A stretch of 64,000 nt of DNA from assembly GCF_019049245.1 (NCBI RefSeq), contig NZ_JAGMUK010000221.1, forward strand, positions 124,001-188,000, written 5' to 3'. Each line of letters begins with the position of its first letter. Within the stretch, counting starts at the first letter, position 1. This DNA is from Streptomyces sp. AC555_RSS877. GTDB taxonomy: Bacteria; Actinomycetota; Actinomycetes; Streptomycetales; Streptomycetaceae. The position numbers and the translations under genes were made by a program. The notes beneath the pieces were generated by a model. The model had not been told where the DNA came from. It was given only the letters and a program-made list of their open reading frames with translations, and did not search any database. Below are positions 9,728 to 18,493 of the stretch, piece after piece.

Positions 9728-10774
9728 ATGTCGCAGATCACCGACCCGGCCCCGGTGCACACGTTTCCGCGACTCGGCTGGGTCGACGATCTGCTGTTCC
9801 CGGCCCTGCGGACGGCAGTCGAGGCGCTGCCCGCGGCGGAGAGCCGAGTCGCGAGCTACCACCGGGGCTGGTGCGAGGCGGACGGCACGGAAACGCCGGC
9901 CTCGTCCGCCGGGCGGGGCAAGTCGGTGCGTCCCGCACTGACGCTGCTGTCGGCGGTCGCGGTGGGCGGACCCCCGTCGATCGCCGTGCCGGGCGCGGTG
10001 GCAGTGGAGTTGGTGCACGACTTCACGCTGATCCACGACGACGTCATCGACGGTGACGCACTGCGCCGGCACCGGCCGGCCGTCTGGTCCCTGTTCGGCA
10101 CGCCGGCCGCGGTGCTCACCGGTGACGCACTGCTGGTGATGGCGATGCGCGCACTGGCCGCCGCGCCGCCCCGGCGGGCCGGCGCGGCGGTACAGGAACT
10201 CGTCGCAGCACTCCATGAGTTGATGGAGGGCCAGAGCCTCGATGTGGCGTTCGAGAAGAGACACGAGGTGTCGGTCGCGCAGTACCTGGCCATGGCGGAG
10301 GGAAAGACGGGCGCCCTGATGGGCTGCGCCTGCGCGCTGGGCGGAGTGCTGGCCGGGGCGGACTCCGCCCGGGTGCGCGGGCTGCGGGAGTTCGGGCGGC
10401 GGCTGGGCGTCGCCTTCCAGTGCGCGGACGACGTCCTGGGCATCTGGGGCCGGACGTCCCGGAGCGGCAAGCCGGTGGGCGCGGACCTGGCCGCGCGGAA
10501 GAAGTCGCTGCCCGTCGTGGCGGCCCTGGCCGGCACCGGAGCGGCCTCGGAGCGTCTGCGGGACCTGTACCGCTCGACCAGCCCCCTGGACGAGCAGGAC
10601 GTCGAGGTGGCACGCCGCCTGGTGGAGGAGGCGGGCGGCAGGGACACCGCCGAGCAGGAAGCACGGCGCCAGATGACGGCCGCCCTGCGCTCGCTGTCGT
10701 TCGCGCAGCCGACGGCGGACGCCTACCGGCAACTCCACGACATCGCCCAGGCCATGACCCGGCGCGAAATCTGA
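9728..10774 (+). CDS. Polyprenyl (isoprenyl) diphosphate synthase
   Basis: 348 residues from the ATG at 9728 after TGAGGAGCAG. The first aspartate-rich motif is HDDVID (103-108). The second is CADDVLGIWG (DDVLG 234-238), the DDxxG form common in actinobacterial geranylgeranyl/farnesyl diphosphate synthases. GRGKSVRPALTLL is the substrate-binding GKxxRP-like segment. It should make a C15-C20 or longer prenyl diphosphate in the cytoplasm. An ABC exporter follows, and a terpene synthase lies 3 kb further on the other strand. There is no encapsulin gene nearby, so it is not obviously an encapsulin cargo type. Confidence 0.9.
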   Translation: MSQITDPAPVHTFPRLGWVDDLLFPALRTAVEALPAAESRVASYHRGWCEADGTETPASSAGRGKSVRPALTLLSAVAVGGPPSIAVPGAVAVELVHDFTLIHDDVIDGDALRRHRPAVWSLFGTPAAVLTGDALLVMAMRALAAAPPRRAGAAVQELVAALHELMEGQSLDVAFEKRHEVSVAQYLAMAEGKTGALMGCACALGGVLAGADSARVRGLREFGRRLGVAFQCADDVLGIWGRTSRSGKPVGADLAARKKSLPVVAALAGTGAASERLRDLYRSTSPLDEQDVEVARRLVEEAGGRDTAEQEARRQMTAALRSLSFAQPTADAYRQLHDIAQAMTRREI

Positions 10775-10929
10775 CGCCCCCGCCGCCGGGCCGGATCGCC
10801 GTCCGGGGACCCGGGCAGGCCCCGTGATTTCGCGCCGGGCCGTGCCGTTGTCCTGTCGGCGGCACCGCCTGACCCTCCCGGCAGCCCGTGGCCTCAGCAG
10901 TCCCTCTCCTGACGAAACACAGTGGAGCC

Positions 10930-11808
10930 GTGCAGGACACCGAGCACAGCGCAGCCCTTCCGAGTGACCTCCCGGCCGTCGCCGCCTACGGACTGCAGGT
11001 GATGCGCGGCGCCCACCCGGTGCTGCGGAACCTCACGTTCACCATCCCCAGGGGCTGCATCGTCGGCCTGCTCGGCCCGAGCGGCTGCGGCAAGACCACG
11101 CTGCTGCGCTGTGTGGTCGGCGTCCAACGGGCCGCCGCCGGCCACGTCCAGGTCCTCGGCCACTCCGCGGGCGCCTGGCCGTTGCGTACCCGCGTCGGCT
11201 ACGTCACCCAGGCCCCGTCGGTGTACGCGGACCTGACCGTGCTGGAGAACCTGCGGTACTTCGCGGCCGCCCTCAACCTGCGGGGCTGGCAGCGAGAGGA
11301 CGCCGTGGTCCGCGTGGTGAAGGAGGTGGACCTCGCCTCCTACGCCGACAAGCCGGTCGCCCGGCTGTCGGGGGGACAGTACTCGCGGGTGTCGCTCGCG
11401 GTGGCGCTGCTGAACAGACCCGACCTGCTGGTGATGGACGAACCCACGGTCGGACTCGACCCGATGGTGCGCCGCGAGCTGTGGCTCGTCTTCCAGCGGC
11501 TGGCCGAGGAAGGCACCACGCTGCTGATCTCCAGCCATGTCATGGACGAGGCCGACCGCTGCGACCGGCTGCTGCTGATGCGCGCCGGGCGGCTCCTGGC
11601 CAGTGCCGACCGGGACACCGTACTCAAGCACACCGGGTGCGCCGATGTGGAGGAGGCCTTCATGCATCTCGTCCGAGCGGCCGGCGCGGCGGAGGCGCGC
11701 GCCCGGGAGCGTGCGGTCGTCAGCGGCAGCCCGGTGCCGCACCTGCTCGACCAGGCCGGCCCGCCCGACACCGAACGGGCCTTCTTCGCCACGGACACCC
11801 TCACGTGA
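10930..11808 (+). CDS. ABC transporter ATP-binding protein (DrrA type)
   Basis: 292 residues from a GTG at 10930 with AGTGGAG upstream; an earlier in-frame GTG at 10888 lacks a clear ribosome-binding site. Walker A GPSGCGKTT (49-57), signature LSGGQ (146-150), Walker B LLVMDEP (166-172) and the H-loop (SSHVMDEADRC) are all present. The domain order matches DrrA-like exporters of lipids and antibiotics. Its stop overlaps the permease start (GTGA at 11805-11808), so the two are coupled. Confidence 0.92.
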   Translation: MQDTEHSAALPSDLPAVAAYGLQVMRGAHPVLRNLTFTIPRGCIVGLLGPSGCGKTTLLRCVVGVQRAAAGHVQVLGHSAGAWPLRTRVGYVTQAPSVYADLTVLENLRYFAAALNLRGWQREDAVVRVVKEVDLASYADKPVARLSGGQYSRVSLAVALLNRPDLLVMDEPTVGLDPMVRRELWLVFQRLAEEGTTLLISSHVMDEADRCDRLLLMRAGRLLASADRDTVLKHTGCADVEEAFMHLVRAAGAAEARARERAVVSGSPVPHLLDQAGPPDTERAFFATDTLT

Positions 11809-12566
11809 GCCTCACACCCCTCGCCGACCGGCTGCCCTTCTCGCCCACCATCACCGGTGCCACCGCGGTACGCGTGCTGCAGCAGACCTCCCGCGACCGC
11901 GGCAGCACCGCCCTGCTGCTGGGCATTCCGTGCATGCTCATGGTGCTGCTGAAGCTGATGTTCCACGGGGCGGAACCCACCTTCGAGCGGGTCGGTCCGC
12001 AGGTCTTCGGCATTTTCCCGGTCATCGTGATGTACCTGGTGGCGTCCGTGTCCACCCTGCGGGAACGCACCTCCGGCACCGCCGAACGGCTGCTGACCAT
12101 GCCGGTACGGCGCCTCGACATCGTGCTCGGCTACAGCCTCGCCTTCGCGTTCCTGGCGCTCGTCCAGGCGGTGTTGTCCACTTTGCTGTCCGTCGGCCCG
12201 CTCGGTCTGGACATCAAGGGGCCCGCCTACCTGCTGATGGTCATCGCCATGCTCGGCGCCCTGCTCGGCCTGGCGCTGGGCCTGCTGGTCAGCGCCTTCG
12301 CCCGTAACGAGTTCCAGGCCGTGCAGTTCCTGCCCGCCGGTGTGCTGCCGCAGTTCCTGGTCTGCGGCCTGTTCGTGCCCCGCGACGACATGCACGGCGC
12401 CCTGTCCGCCGTGGCCAAGGTGATGCCGATGACCTACGCCGTCCAGGCCGCGGGCGAGGCCGCCACCCACACCGCCGTCACCGGGGTGTTCGTGCGGGAC
12501 GCGCTGTTGATCCTGGGGTGCGTGGTCCTGGTCCTCGTCGCCAGCGCCGCCACGCTCAAGCGCTGA
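11805..12566 (+). CDS. ABC-2 type transporter permease
   Basis: 253 residues from the GTG at 11805 that overlaps the ATPase stop. About six hydrophobic segments occur (ALLLGIPCMLMVLL, VFGIFPVIVMYLVAS, LAFAFLALVQAVLSTLL, YLLMVIAMLGALLGLALGLLV, and two more). The RERTSGTAERLLTMPV segment between spans is typical of ABC-2/DrrB permeases. With the ATPase it forms an exporter in the cytoplasmic membrane. The substrate may be a product of the prenyl synthase just upstream, which is inference from position. Confidence 0.9.
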   Translation: MSLTPLADRLPFSPTITGATAVRVLQQTSRDRGSTALLLGIPCMLMVLLKLMFHGAEPTFERVGPQVFGIFPVIVMYLVASVSTLRERTSGTAERLLTMPVRRLDIVLGYSLAFAFLALVQAVLSTLLSVGPLGLDIKGPAYLLMVIAMLGALLGLALGLLVSAFARNEFQAVQFLPAGVLPQFLVCGLFVPRDDMHGALSAVAKVMPMTYAVQAAGEAATHTAVTGVFVRDALLILGCVVLVLVASAATLKR

Positions 12567-12572
12567 CACGAC

Positions 12573-12602
12573 GATGAGGGCCGTCCGACGACGGCCCTCA
12601 TC
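12573..12602 (+). terminator. Intrinsic hairpin after the ABC operon
   Basis: GATGAGGGCCGTC pairs perfectly with GACGGCCCTCATC over a 4-nt loop, six bases after the permease stop. Confidence 0.8.
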
Positions 12603-12626
12603 ATCCGCGTCCCGCCTGCCGGACCC

Positions 12627-12853
12627 CTAGGGCCTGTCCGGCGGATCAAGTCGCAGGACATCCGCGGCGCCTCGTCGACGCAGGTGAGCGGGGCCTGGTG
12701 CGTCGAGCTGCGAGGCGGAGGAGGGCGTCGACGCGATGGGGGTCCCCCCGCTCGAGCGAGGTCGAGAGTGGGGGAGTCGGCAACCGACGACAACGCCGCA
12801 GATCGGCGTGCCAGGCCCCGCGTCTGCGGCATGATCCGCCGGACAGGCCCTAG
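12627..12853. mobile_element. MITE-like element, 227 bp with 22-bp perfect terminal inverted repeats
   Basis: The ends read CTAGGGCCTGTCCGGCGG followed by ATCA, the same on both strands (12627-12648 and 12832-12853). There is no coding capacity inside. The interior includes GGGGGTCCCCCC and a CTCGAGCGAGGTCGAGAGTG stretch of a kind often repeated between Streptomyces genes. The right-hand CTAG supplies the stop codon of the small gene at 12850-13077. A truncated copy of the same end lies at 28370-28386. The mobilising transposase is not in this window. Confidence 0.7.
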
Positions 12854-13077
12854 TGGCCCATGCCCCAGGAGAAACCGCCGGAGATGCTGCCGGACCTCGG
12901 GATCTCGAAGGGGCCGAAGTGCAGCGGCTGCTGGTGGCGGCCACCGAACCCGTCCGGGCCGGGCGAGCCGAAAGCCGGGGCCGGGACTGCCGTGGCACTC
13001 GCGGCCGCGGTCCCGCCCGCCGTCAGCGCCAACGCGGCCAGCGACACCACAGCGACACGGCGAAGCAGCAACGACAT
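12850..13077 (-). CDS. Small secreted protein, hypothetical
   Basis: 75 residues from the ATG at 13077, with GGAGG six bases upstream. A clear Sec signal peptide (SLLLRRVAVVSLAALALTAG...ASA) leaves a mature chain of about 45 residues rich in Gly, Pro, His and Phe (FGSPGPDGFGGRHQQPLHF, GGFSWGMGH). Its TAG stop is part of the CTAG end of the adjacent MITE-like element, so the original C-terminus may have been different. No family recognised. Confidence 0.7.
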   Translation of the reverse strand: MSLLLRRVAVVSLAALALTAGGTAAASATAVPAPAFGSPGPDGFGGRHQQPLHFGPFEIPRSGSISGGFSWGMGH

Positions 13078-13284
13078 GACAAACCTCCACACGGAATGAC
13101 CGAAGAAAGGGAGAAGGGGGCGAAGACAACCCTAGCCAACACGGCCCTCCGCAGAACACCGAGAAAGGCGGCATTCCCCCGAACGAAGAGGCAAAAGCAA
13201 GAACCGAAAAACACCTCCCCACACGAATCCACGGCCCCCCGGCCGAACGGGGGAAATCCGATGACGAAGGAAGGCGAAGAGAAT

Positions 13285-13905
13285 ATGACCGGGATGCGGC
13301 ACATGACACGCGCCGCCCTGTACGCCGCTCTCGCGCTGGTGGCCGCCACCATGACACCGGCCTGGGCCGGCCCGCCCGTGCCCGAACCGCCGCCCCACTA
13401 CCAGGCACCCTTGTGGCCGACCCCGACGCCCGGCCACTGGCAGGTTGCGTCGGCCGGCGGCCCTTCCGCCCACTCCGGCCACCGCCCGTCCGCGGCCCGG
13501 CCCGAGCCGTCACGCCCCGGCGCCGCCACCGAGAACCAGCTGGTCACCGCCGTCAACGAGCGCCGCGAGCAAGCCGGCTGCCCGACGGTACGCCTGCACT
13601 CCGCCCTCAACCGGGCCGCGCGCGCCCACAGCCTGTACATGGCCCGGCAGCACCGGCTCACCCACGTCGGCGCCGGCGGCAGTTCCTCCCGCGACCGGAT
13701 GCGGGCGGCCGGGTACGACGCCGACTCCGCCGCCGAGACCGTCACCGCCGGTGCTGACGACACGCAGGCCGCCGTCGACGCGTGGATGGGCAGCCCTCCG
13801 CACCGGGCGATCCTCCTCACCTGCCGTTACACCCACGCGGGCGTCGGCGTGGCCGCGGGCTCCGGCGGGCCCTGGTGGACCTTGGACCTGGCCTCAGGCC
13901 ACTGA
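13285..13905 (+). CDS. Secreted CAP-domain (SCP/PR-1) protein
   Basis: 206 residues from the ATG at 13285 (MTGMRHMTRAALYAALALV). An alternative ATG at 13261 would add the acidic MTKEGEEN, less fitting for a signal peptide. After the signal (cut near PAWA) and a Pro-rich stretch, the CAP domain runs from ENQLVTAVNERREQAG, with LNRAARAHSLYMARQHRLTHVG, AAVDAWMGSPPHRAILL and HAGVGVA. Only some of the usual CAP cavity residues can be seen. Streptomyces encode many such secreted proteins of unclear function. Confidence 0.82.
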   Translation: MTGMRHMTRAALYAALALVAATMTPAWAGPPVPEPPPHYQAPLWPTPTPGHWQVASAGGPSAHSGHRPSAARPEPSRPGAATENQLVTAVNERREQAGCPTVRLHSALNRAARAHSLYMARQHRLTHVGAGGSSSRDRMRAAGYDADSAAETVTAGADDTQAAVDAWMGSPPHRAILLTCRYTHAGVGVAAGSGGPWWTLDLASGH

Positions 13906-13940
13906 CGCGGTGACAGCCGCGGCCGGGTGGGCAGGGCCCG

Positions 13941-15017
13941 TCACGCGAGGTCCGTGTCCCACCACCAGGCGATGCCCGGCGCGCCCTCCACCGGACCCGG
14001 CCGCGGGTCGGAGGGCCTGTCCGCCCACACCAGCGCCACGTCCTCCGTCTCGTCCGGCCAGTGCCCCGGGCTCAGGTACCGCGGGACCCGCAGCCCCCAC
14101 TCGTTGTTGCCGCGGATGCCGTACCTCAGGCCCTGCAGGTAGGTGGCGAGCCCGGTGCCGGCCGTCGGCCGGACGCGGTCGTGCAGGTGCAGGAACCGCT
14201 GCAGGACGCGGTCACGCAGACCGGCCGCCGCCTCCACGGCCTGGTGGAGACCGAGGGACCGCTCCTGCATGAGCACGGTGTAGACGTTCTGGTCGGCCTC
14301 TTTGCCGGCCAGCTCCTTGTGCAGGGAGTGCCGGTCGTTGTCCAGAGCGGCCACGCAGATGGCCATCTCGGTCAGCGCGCGCACCGCCGGCCGGTGCAGC
14401 TCCCGGTCGGCGACCTCCACTCCCGTCGCCAGTTCCAGCAGCGCGAAGGTCGGCTCGCCGCCCGATGACAACAGCCGCATCGCCAGGAAGTCGTCCAGGC
14501 CGGGCATACGGCCGACCGCCTGATTCCCGATCTGCCAGGCCACCCCCGAAAGCCACGCCCGGTGCGCGTGCACGAACCGGCTCACCTGGGTGGGCGGCGC
14601 GAACGAGCGGAAGCGGCCCACGATGTCCTGCAGGGCGGCGACGAAGCGGTCCTCGCCCCGCGCCGAGTGCGCCTCGCAGGCCCGCTGCACCTGACCGGCC
14701 AGTGCGTTGAACTGCGCGGGGCGACTGCTCAGCGGCCCGCTGTCGCAGCGGGCGTCGTCGAACGCGAAGCCCCAGTACACCCACAGGGCCGCCGCGAGCA
14801 GCCGGTCGTCGTCGGCGGCGACCGGGGCGAACCGGGCGAAGAAGTCGGCGCTGTGCGTGGCCACCACCCACGCTTGCTCCCGTGGGGTGGCACACATGCC
14901 GCTGCCGCCGATCCACTCGACGGCCCGCTTCTCGATCCGCCGTACATGAGGATGCACGGCGGATTCCAGCGGACAGAAAATCGGCGGCAATTGCAGATCG
15001 GATACGCGGGACGTCAC
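13941..15017 (-). CDS. Class I terpene synthase (cyclase)
   Basis: 358 residues from a GTG at 15017, chosen because GGAAGG lies upstream and the protein then begins close to the usual LQLPPIFCPLESAVHPHV motif; a GTG at 15029 is adjacent to the G-run. The metal-binding Asp motif is DDARCD (87-92), the NSE triad is NDRHSLHKE (227-235), and the RY pair is in VPRYLSPG near the end. It should ionise and cyclise a prenyl diphosphate, most likely farnesyl diphosphate. The product cannot be predicted. The prenyl synthase at 9728 could supply its substrate. Confidence 0.88.
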   Translation of the reverse strand: MTSRVSDLQLPPIFCPLESAVHPHVRRIEKRAVEWIGGSGMCATPREQAWVVATHSADFFARFAPVAADDDRLLAAALWVYWGFAFDDARCDSGPLSSRPAQFNALAGQVQRACEAHSARGEDRFVAALQDIVGRFRSFAPPTQVSRFVHAHRAWLSGVAWQIGNQAVGRMPGLDDFLAMRLLSSGGEPTFALLELATGVEVADRELHRPAVRALTEMAICVAALDNDRHSLHKELAGKEADQNVYTVLMQERSLGLHQAVEAAAGLRDRVLQRFLHLHDRVRPTAGTGLATYLQGLRYGIRGNNEWGLRVPRYLSPGHWPDETEDVALVWADRPSDPRPGPVEGAPGIAWWWDTDLA

Positions 15018-15166
15018 GGCAGAACACACCTTCCGAAAAGGAGACGGGGGCTGCCACGATCATGCGAAACGGGCCGATCCGAATGCGACAGACCATGCCA
15101 GACGATTGTCGGGTGCCAATCGAAAGGGTTGCATTCCTGCCGTTGTTGACCTTGTCGGTAAAAGGC

Positions 15167-15958
15167 TCAGGAGCCGTCCGGCTGGCAATGCGGGCACCAC
15201 ACCGTGGTGCGGCTCGCCAGCCGGGAACGGTTGAGAGGTGTGCCGCAGCGGGGGCAGGCCGGGGCGGGGTCGTCGCGGTGGCCGGTGAGCCAGGAGTCGC
15301 GTGGCGGAACGCGGCCCGCGGTGACCGCTGAGCGCAGCGTGCGGCGCATGTGGGTGTAGAGGCGGCGGCGTTCGGGCTCGGTGAGGGCGTTCGCCCGCCC
15401 GGTGGGACTCAGCCCGGCGCGCCACAGGATCTCGTCGGCGAGCAGATTGCCGAGCCCGGCCACGACGGACTGGTCGGTGAGGACGGTCTTGACGCGGCCG
15501 CGGTGGGAAGCGAGCGCGGTCTCGAACTCCTCGCGGTCCACCGCCATCGCGTCGGGGCCCTGCCCGTCCAGCAGTCGTACGACGTCGGAGTCGTCGTCGG
15601 CCAGCCAGAGTCCCCGGAGCTTGCGCTGGTCGCGGTAACGGAGTTGGCGGTCGCCCTCCAGGGTGAACAGGACGCGGTCGTGGGCCTCGATCTCGTCGCC
15701 CGGACGGCCGCAGACGAGCAGGCCGGTCATGCCGAAGTGCAGCATGACGGTGAGGCCGTCGTCGGTGTGGGCGAGCAGCCACTTCCCGTGCCGCTCCGGC
15801 CTGCCGAACCGCCGGCCCTCCAGCGCGTGGCGCAGCCGTCGCACGCTCACCTCGTGCAGGACGCCCGCGTCGCGTACGTCGACGCGCTGGATGAGCCTTC
15901 CCTTGGCGCAGGACTCGAGCACCTTGCGGAATTCCTCGACGTCGGGCAGCTCAGGCAT
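15167..15958 (-). CDS. Fpg/Nei-family DNA glycosylase
   Basis: 263 residues, starting MPELPDVEEF: Pro2 and Glu3 are the catalytic residues of formamidopyrimidine-DNA glycosylases. LHFGMTGLL and RYRDQRKLRGLWL belong to the N-terminal sandwich. The helix-two-turn-helix region reads VVAGLGNLLADEILWRAGLSP. The C-terminal zinc finger is CPRCGTPLNR...TTVWCPHC. The protein excises oxidised bases and nicks the strand. Substrate preference (Fpg or Nei-like) is not clear, since Streptomyces carry several paralogues. Confidence 0.93.
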   Translation of the reverse strand: MPELPDVEEFRKVLESCAKGRLIQRVDVRDAGVLHEVSVRRLRHALEGRRFGRPERHGKWLLAHTDDGLTVMLHFGMTGLLVCGRPGDEIEAHDRVLFTLEGDRQLRYRDQRKLRGLWLADDDSDVVRLLDGQGPDAMAVDREEFETALASHRGRVKTVLTDQSVVAGLGNLLADEILWRAGLSPTGRANALTEPERRRLYTHMRRTLRSAVTAGRVPPRDSWLTGHRDDPAPACPRCGTPLNRSRLASRTTVWCPHCQPDGS

Positions 15959-16040
15959 GGGACAGGTCCTCTCTCCCCTCCCTCAAGCCATGGTCGCTCG
16001 CGGCGGACCGAGGTGCCTGTCGCCGGGGAGCGGGAAGACC

Positions 16041-16069
16041 GGCACCCTGCGTCGGCGTCGCAGGGTGCC
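16041..16069 (-). terminator. Intrinsic hairpin
   Basis: GGCACCCTGCG and CGCAGGGTGCC form an 11-bp perfect stem with a 7-nt loop, 15 bases after the stop of the DUF4232 lipoprotein gene. Confidence 0.75.
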
Positions 16070-16083
16070 GACTCACCGGTGTG

Positions 16084-16851
16084 TCACCAGGCCAGGGCGT
16101 CGGCCATGGTCGACTGCCAGTACGAGACGCCGATCGAGTCGTCGACGTACACGCCCTTCGCGGGGAGTGACGGGCGGGCGGTGCCCGCGCCGTTGCCGAG
16201 GGAGACCGTGAGGGACGTGGCGGTGTAGCCGTTGGAGCCGCTGCCGTCCGCGGCCGCGAGGAGGACGCTCGCGTAGCCGGACTCGCCGGGGGCCAGTGTG
16301 ACGACCGCCTGCGGCTTGGAGTCCTCGAAGGCCGGCGGGACGGACTGGGCCTCGCCGAACCGGACGACGGGGTAGCCGGTGAGGTTGCAGTTCTTCGAGC
16401 CGGTGTTGGTGACGGTGAGGAGGAGGTGGTTCAGGGGACGGGAGACCACCGTGGCGGTCGTCCGGGTGGCGGTGCTGGAGCAGGCGACGGGGACGGACGC
16501 CGAGTCCTTCGAACCCGAGGTGCCCGAGTTGCCCGAGTTGCCGGAGGAACCCGCGGTGCCCTGGGAACCCGAGGAGCCCGAGCTCCCGGAACCCGACGTG
16601 CCCGTGGAACCGGTCGTACCGCCCGCACCGCCGGCCGAGCCCGCGGCGTCGGTCTGTCCCGCCCCCGTGGACGTTCCGCCGCTCGCCTTGGGCGACGGCG
16701 TCTTGGAGGCCGCCGGCGCCGACGTGGACGCGGAGCCCGCCGACGCCCCCTCGTCGTGGACGCCTTCTCCGTTGTTGCACCCCGTCAGGGTCAGCGTGGC
16801 GATGGTGATCGCGGCGGCGAGCATCTGGACGCGGGTGGTGCGTGCGGACAT
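16084..16851 (-). CDS. DUF4232 lipoprotein
   Basis: 255 residues from the ATG at 16851, with AGGGGG upstream. The signal peptide ends in the lipobox LTGC (Cys25). A long low-complexity linker of Gly/Ser/Thr (SGSSGSSGSQGTAGSSG and similar) leads to a DUF4232 domain (ACSSTATRTT..VVSRPLNHLLLTVTNTGS..C.LTGYPVVRFG, then VTLAPGESGYASVLL). This family is common and abundant in Streptomyces; its function is unknown. Divergent from the membrane-tethered HTH gene. Confidence 0.85.
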   Translation of the reverse strand: MSARTTRVQMLAAAITIATLTLTGCNNGEGVHDEGASAGSASTSAPAASKTPSPKASGGTSTGAGQTDAAGSAGGAGGTTGSTGTSGSGSSGSSGSQGTAGSSGNSGNSGTSGSKDSASVPVACSSTATRTTATVVSRPLNHLLLTVTNTGSKNCNLTGYPVVRFGEAQSVPPAFEDSKPQAVVTLAPGESGYASVLLAAADGSGSNGYTATSLTVSLGNGAGTARPSLPAKGVYVDDSIGVSYWQSTMADALAW

Positions 16852-17064
16852 GAGTGAATCCCCCTGGTGTGTACGGGTGTTGCGGGCCGCTCGACCGGGT
16901 GCCGGGAGCGGCGTGCTTGGATGGCCCAAGCTTGTGCGGTGATCCGTCCCGGCCGCCACGACTGCCGGGGCATACGGGACGCTGGAACGCTTGCAATGGC
17001 TCTGACCTGGGGGAATGACCTGCCCCTGGAACGGGGTCCCGGGACGTGGGGAGTGGGAGGAACG

Positions 17065-18363
17065 GTGGCGGGGGACGAGTTCTCGGCGCTGTTGGGGCAG
17101 TTGAAGGAGCGGTCCGGGCTCAGTTACGGGGTGCTCGGGAAGCGGCTGCACACGAGTGCGTCCACGCTCCACCGATACGTCAACGGGGACGCCGTACCGA
17201 CGGACTACGCGCCCGTGGAGCGGTTCGCGCGGGTCTGCAGGGCGACACCCGAGGAGCTGGTGGAGCTGCACCGGCGGTGGGTCCTCGCGGATGCCCGGCG
17301 AGGGCAGAAGGCGGACGGGGGCGCTGCGGAGGAGCCGCGGACGGTGCCGACGGCGGCGGGGGACGGGACCCCGGCGGCGGCGGACGAGGCCGTGCCCGAG
17401 GTCGAGCGGCGGGCTCCGGCCAAGACGCCCGTGGCGCGGCGGCGTGCCGCCGTCCTCGTCGGTGCCGCCGTTGCGGCCGCCCTCGTGTCGGCCGCGCTCG
17501 TGGCGCAGCTCGTGCCCGGCACGGGCGACGACGACCAGGGCGGGAAGAAGTCCGTGGGCTCCGCCTCCGAGTCCGTCGACGACAGTCCCGCCCCTTCCGA
17601 GTCGGCGGGCAGGAAGGACAGGTCGGCCTCGCCGTCCGCCTCGCGCAGCGGCAGTCCCACGGCTTCCGCCTCCGCCTCTGCCTCCGCCTCCGCCTCCCGG
17701 AGCGGTGCGGCGGCCGGGGCGGCCCAGGGGGGCGGTGCCGAGGACGGGGCCACCGCGCCCGCCGTCGCGGTCGATCCGTACAAGTGGGAAGGGCCGTGCA
17801 GCCAGCACTACCTCGTCGACAAGAAGCCCGAACAGGTGCCTCCGCCGCCGGGCGAACCCGACGCGCGCGGATGGGTCACCGCGCTCGGCGGGGTCGCCGG
17901 CGGGCGGCAGATGCTCGCGGTGACCGTGCAGGGCACCGGGAAGGCCACCGTCGTCCTGGATGAACTGCATGTGCGGGTGGTGGAGAAGAGCGCGCCGCTC
18001 TCCTGGAACGACTTCGCGATGGGCGTCGGGTGCGGTGGCGGCGTGGACACGGCGGCGTTCGGTGTGGACCTCGACGCCGGGCGGCCCGCGGTCTCCCCCA
18101 AGGCCGGGCAGCGGGACTTCCCGTACAAGGTGAGTGAGTCCGATCCCGAGGTCTTCCACATCTTCGCGGACGCGCGGGCGCACAACGTGAGCTGGTACCT
18201 GGAGCTGGAATGGTCCAGCGGCGGCAAGCAGGGCACCCTGCGCATCGACGACCGGGGCAACCCCTTCCGCACGAGCGGCAACGTGGGACGGCCCGCGTAC
18301 AACTATCCGCTCGGTGACTCCGAGTGGACGCGGGACGAGTGGAGTCCCCACGTTCCCGGCTGA
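17065..18363 (+). CDS. Membrane-tethered helix-turn-helix protein with extracytoplasmic domain
   Basis: 432 residues from the GTG at 17065, preceded by GGGAGG. An XRE-type HTH occupies about residues 3-70 (FSALLGQLKERSGLSYGVLG.R..TSASTLHRYVNG). A charged linker, one membrane span (AAVLVGAAVAAALVSAALVAQLV, about 130-152) and a Ser/Ala-rich stalk follow. The roughly 170-residue outer domain starts near YKWEGPCSQHYLV and ends at SPHVPG. The layout suggests a one-component sensor that binds DNA from the membrane. Such proteins are frequent in Streptomyces and their ligands are unknown. Confidence 0.82.
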   Translation: MAGDEFSALLGQLKERSGLSYGVLGKRLHTSASTLHRYVNGDAVPTDYAPVERFARVCRATPEELVELHRRWVLADARRGQKADGGAAEEPRTVPTAAGDGTPAAADEAVPEVERRAPAKTPVARRRAAVLVGAAVAAALVSAALVAQLVPGTGDDDQGGKKSVGSASESVDDSPAPSESAGRKDRSASPSASRSGSPTASASASASASASRSGAAAGAAQGGGAEDGATAPAVAVDPYKWEGPCSQHYLVDKKPEQVPPPPGEPDARGWVTALGGVAGGRQMLAVTVQGTGKATVVLDELHVRVVEKSAPLSWNDFAMGVGCGGGVDTAAFGVDLDAGRPAVSPKAGQRDFPYKVSESDPEVFHIFADARAHNVSWYLELEWSSGGKQGTLRIDDRGNPFRTSGNVGRPAYNYPLGDSEWTRDEWSPHVPG

Positions 18364-18430
18364 GTGCCCGGCGGGCGGCGGACGAGGCCCGCTACGGCCT
18401 TGTCTCTGACGGGCACCTCCTGAAGCACGC

Positions 18431-18463
18431 GAGAAGACCCGGGCCCGAGACCCGGGTCTTCTC
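18431..18463. terminator. Bidirectional hairpin between convergent genes
   Basis: GAGAAGACCCGGG and CCCGGGTCTTCTC form a perfect 13-bp stem with a 7-nt loop, ending in runs usable from both sides. Confidence 0.85.
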
Positions 18464-18493
18464 GTCATGTGCGGAGGTGATCAGTCGTCAGGC

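Noticed and set aside
9728..10774. Encapsulin cargo-type polyprenyl transferase
   Set aside because: No encapsulin shell gene, methyltransferase or 2-MIB synthase cluster next to it.
16852..18468. N-terminal extension of the DUF4232 lipoprotein
   Set aside because: Signal peptide and lipobox fix the start at 16851; the rest is antisense of the HTH gene.
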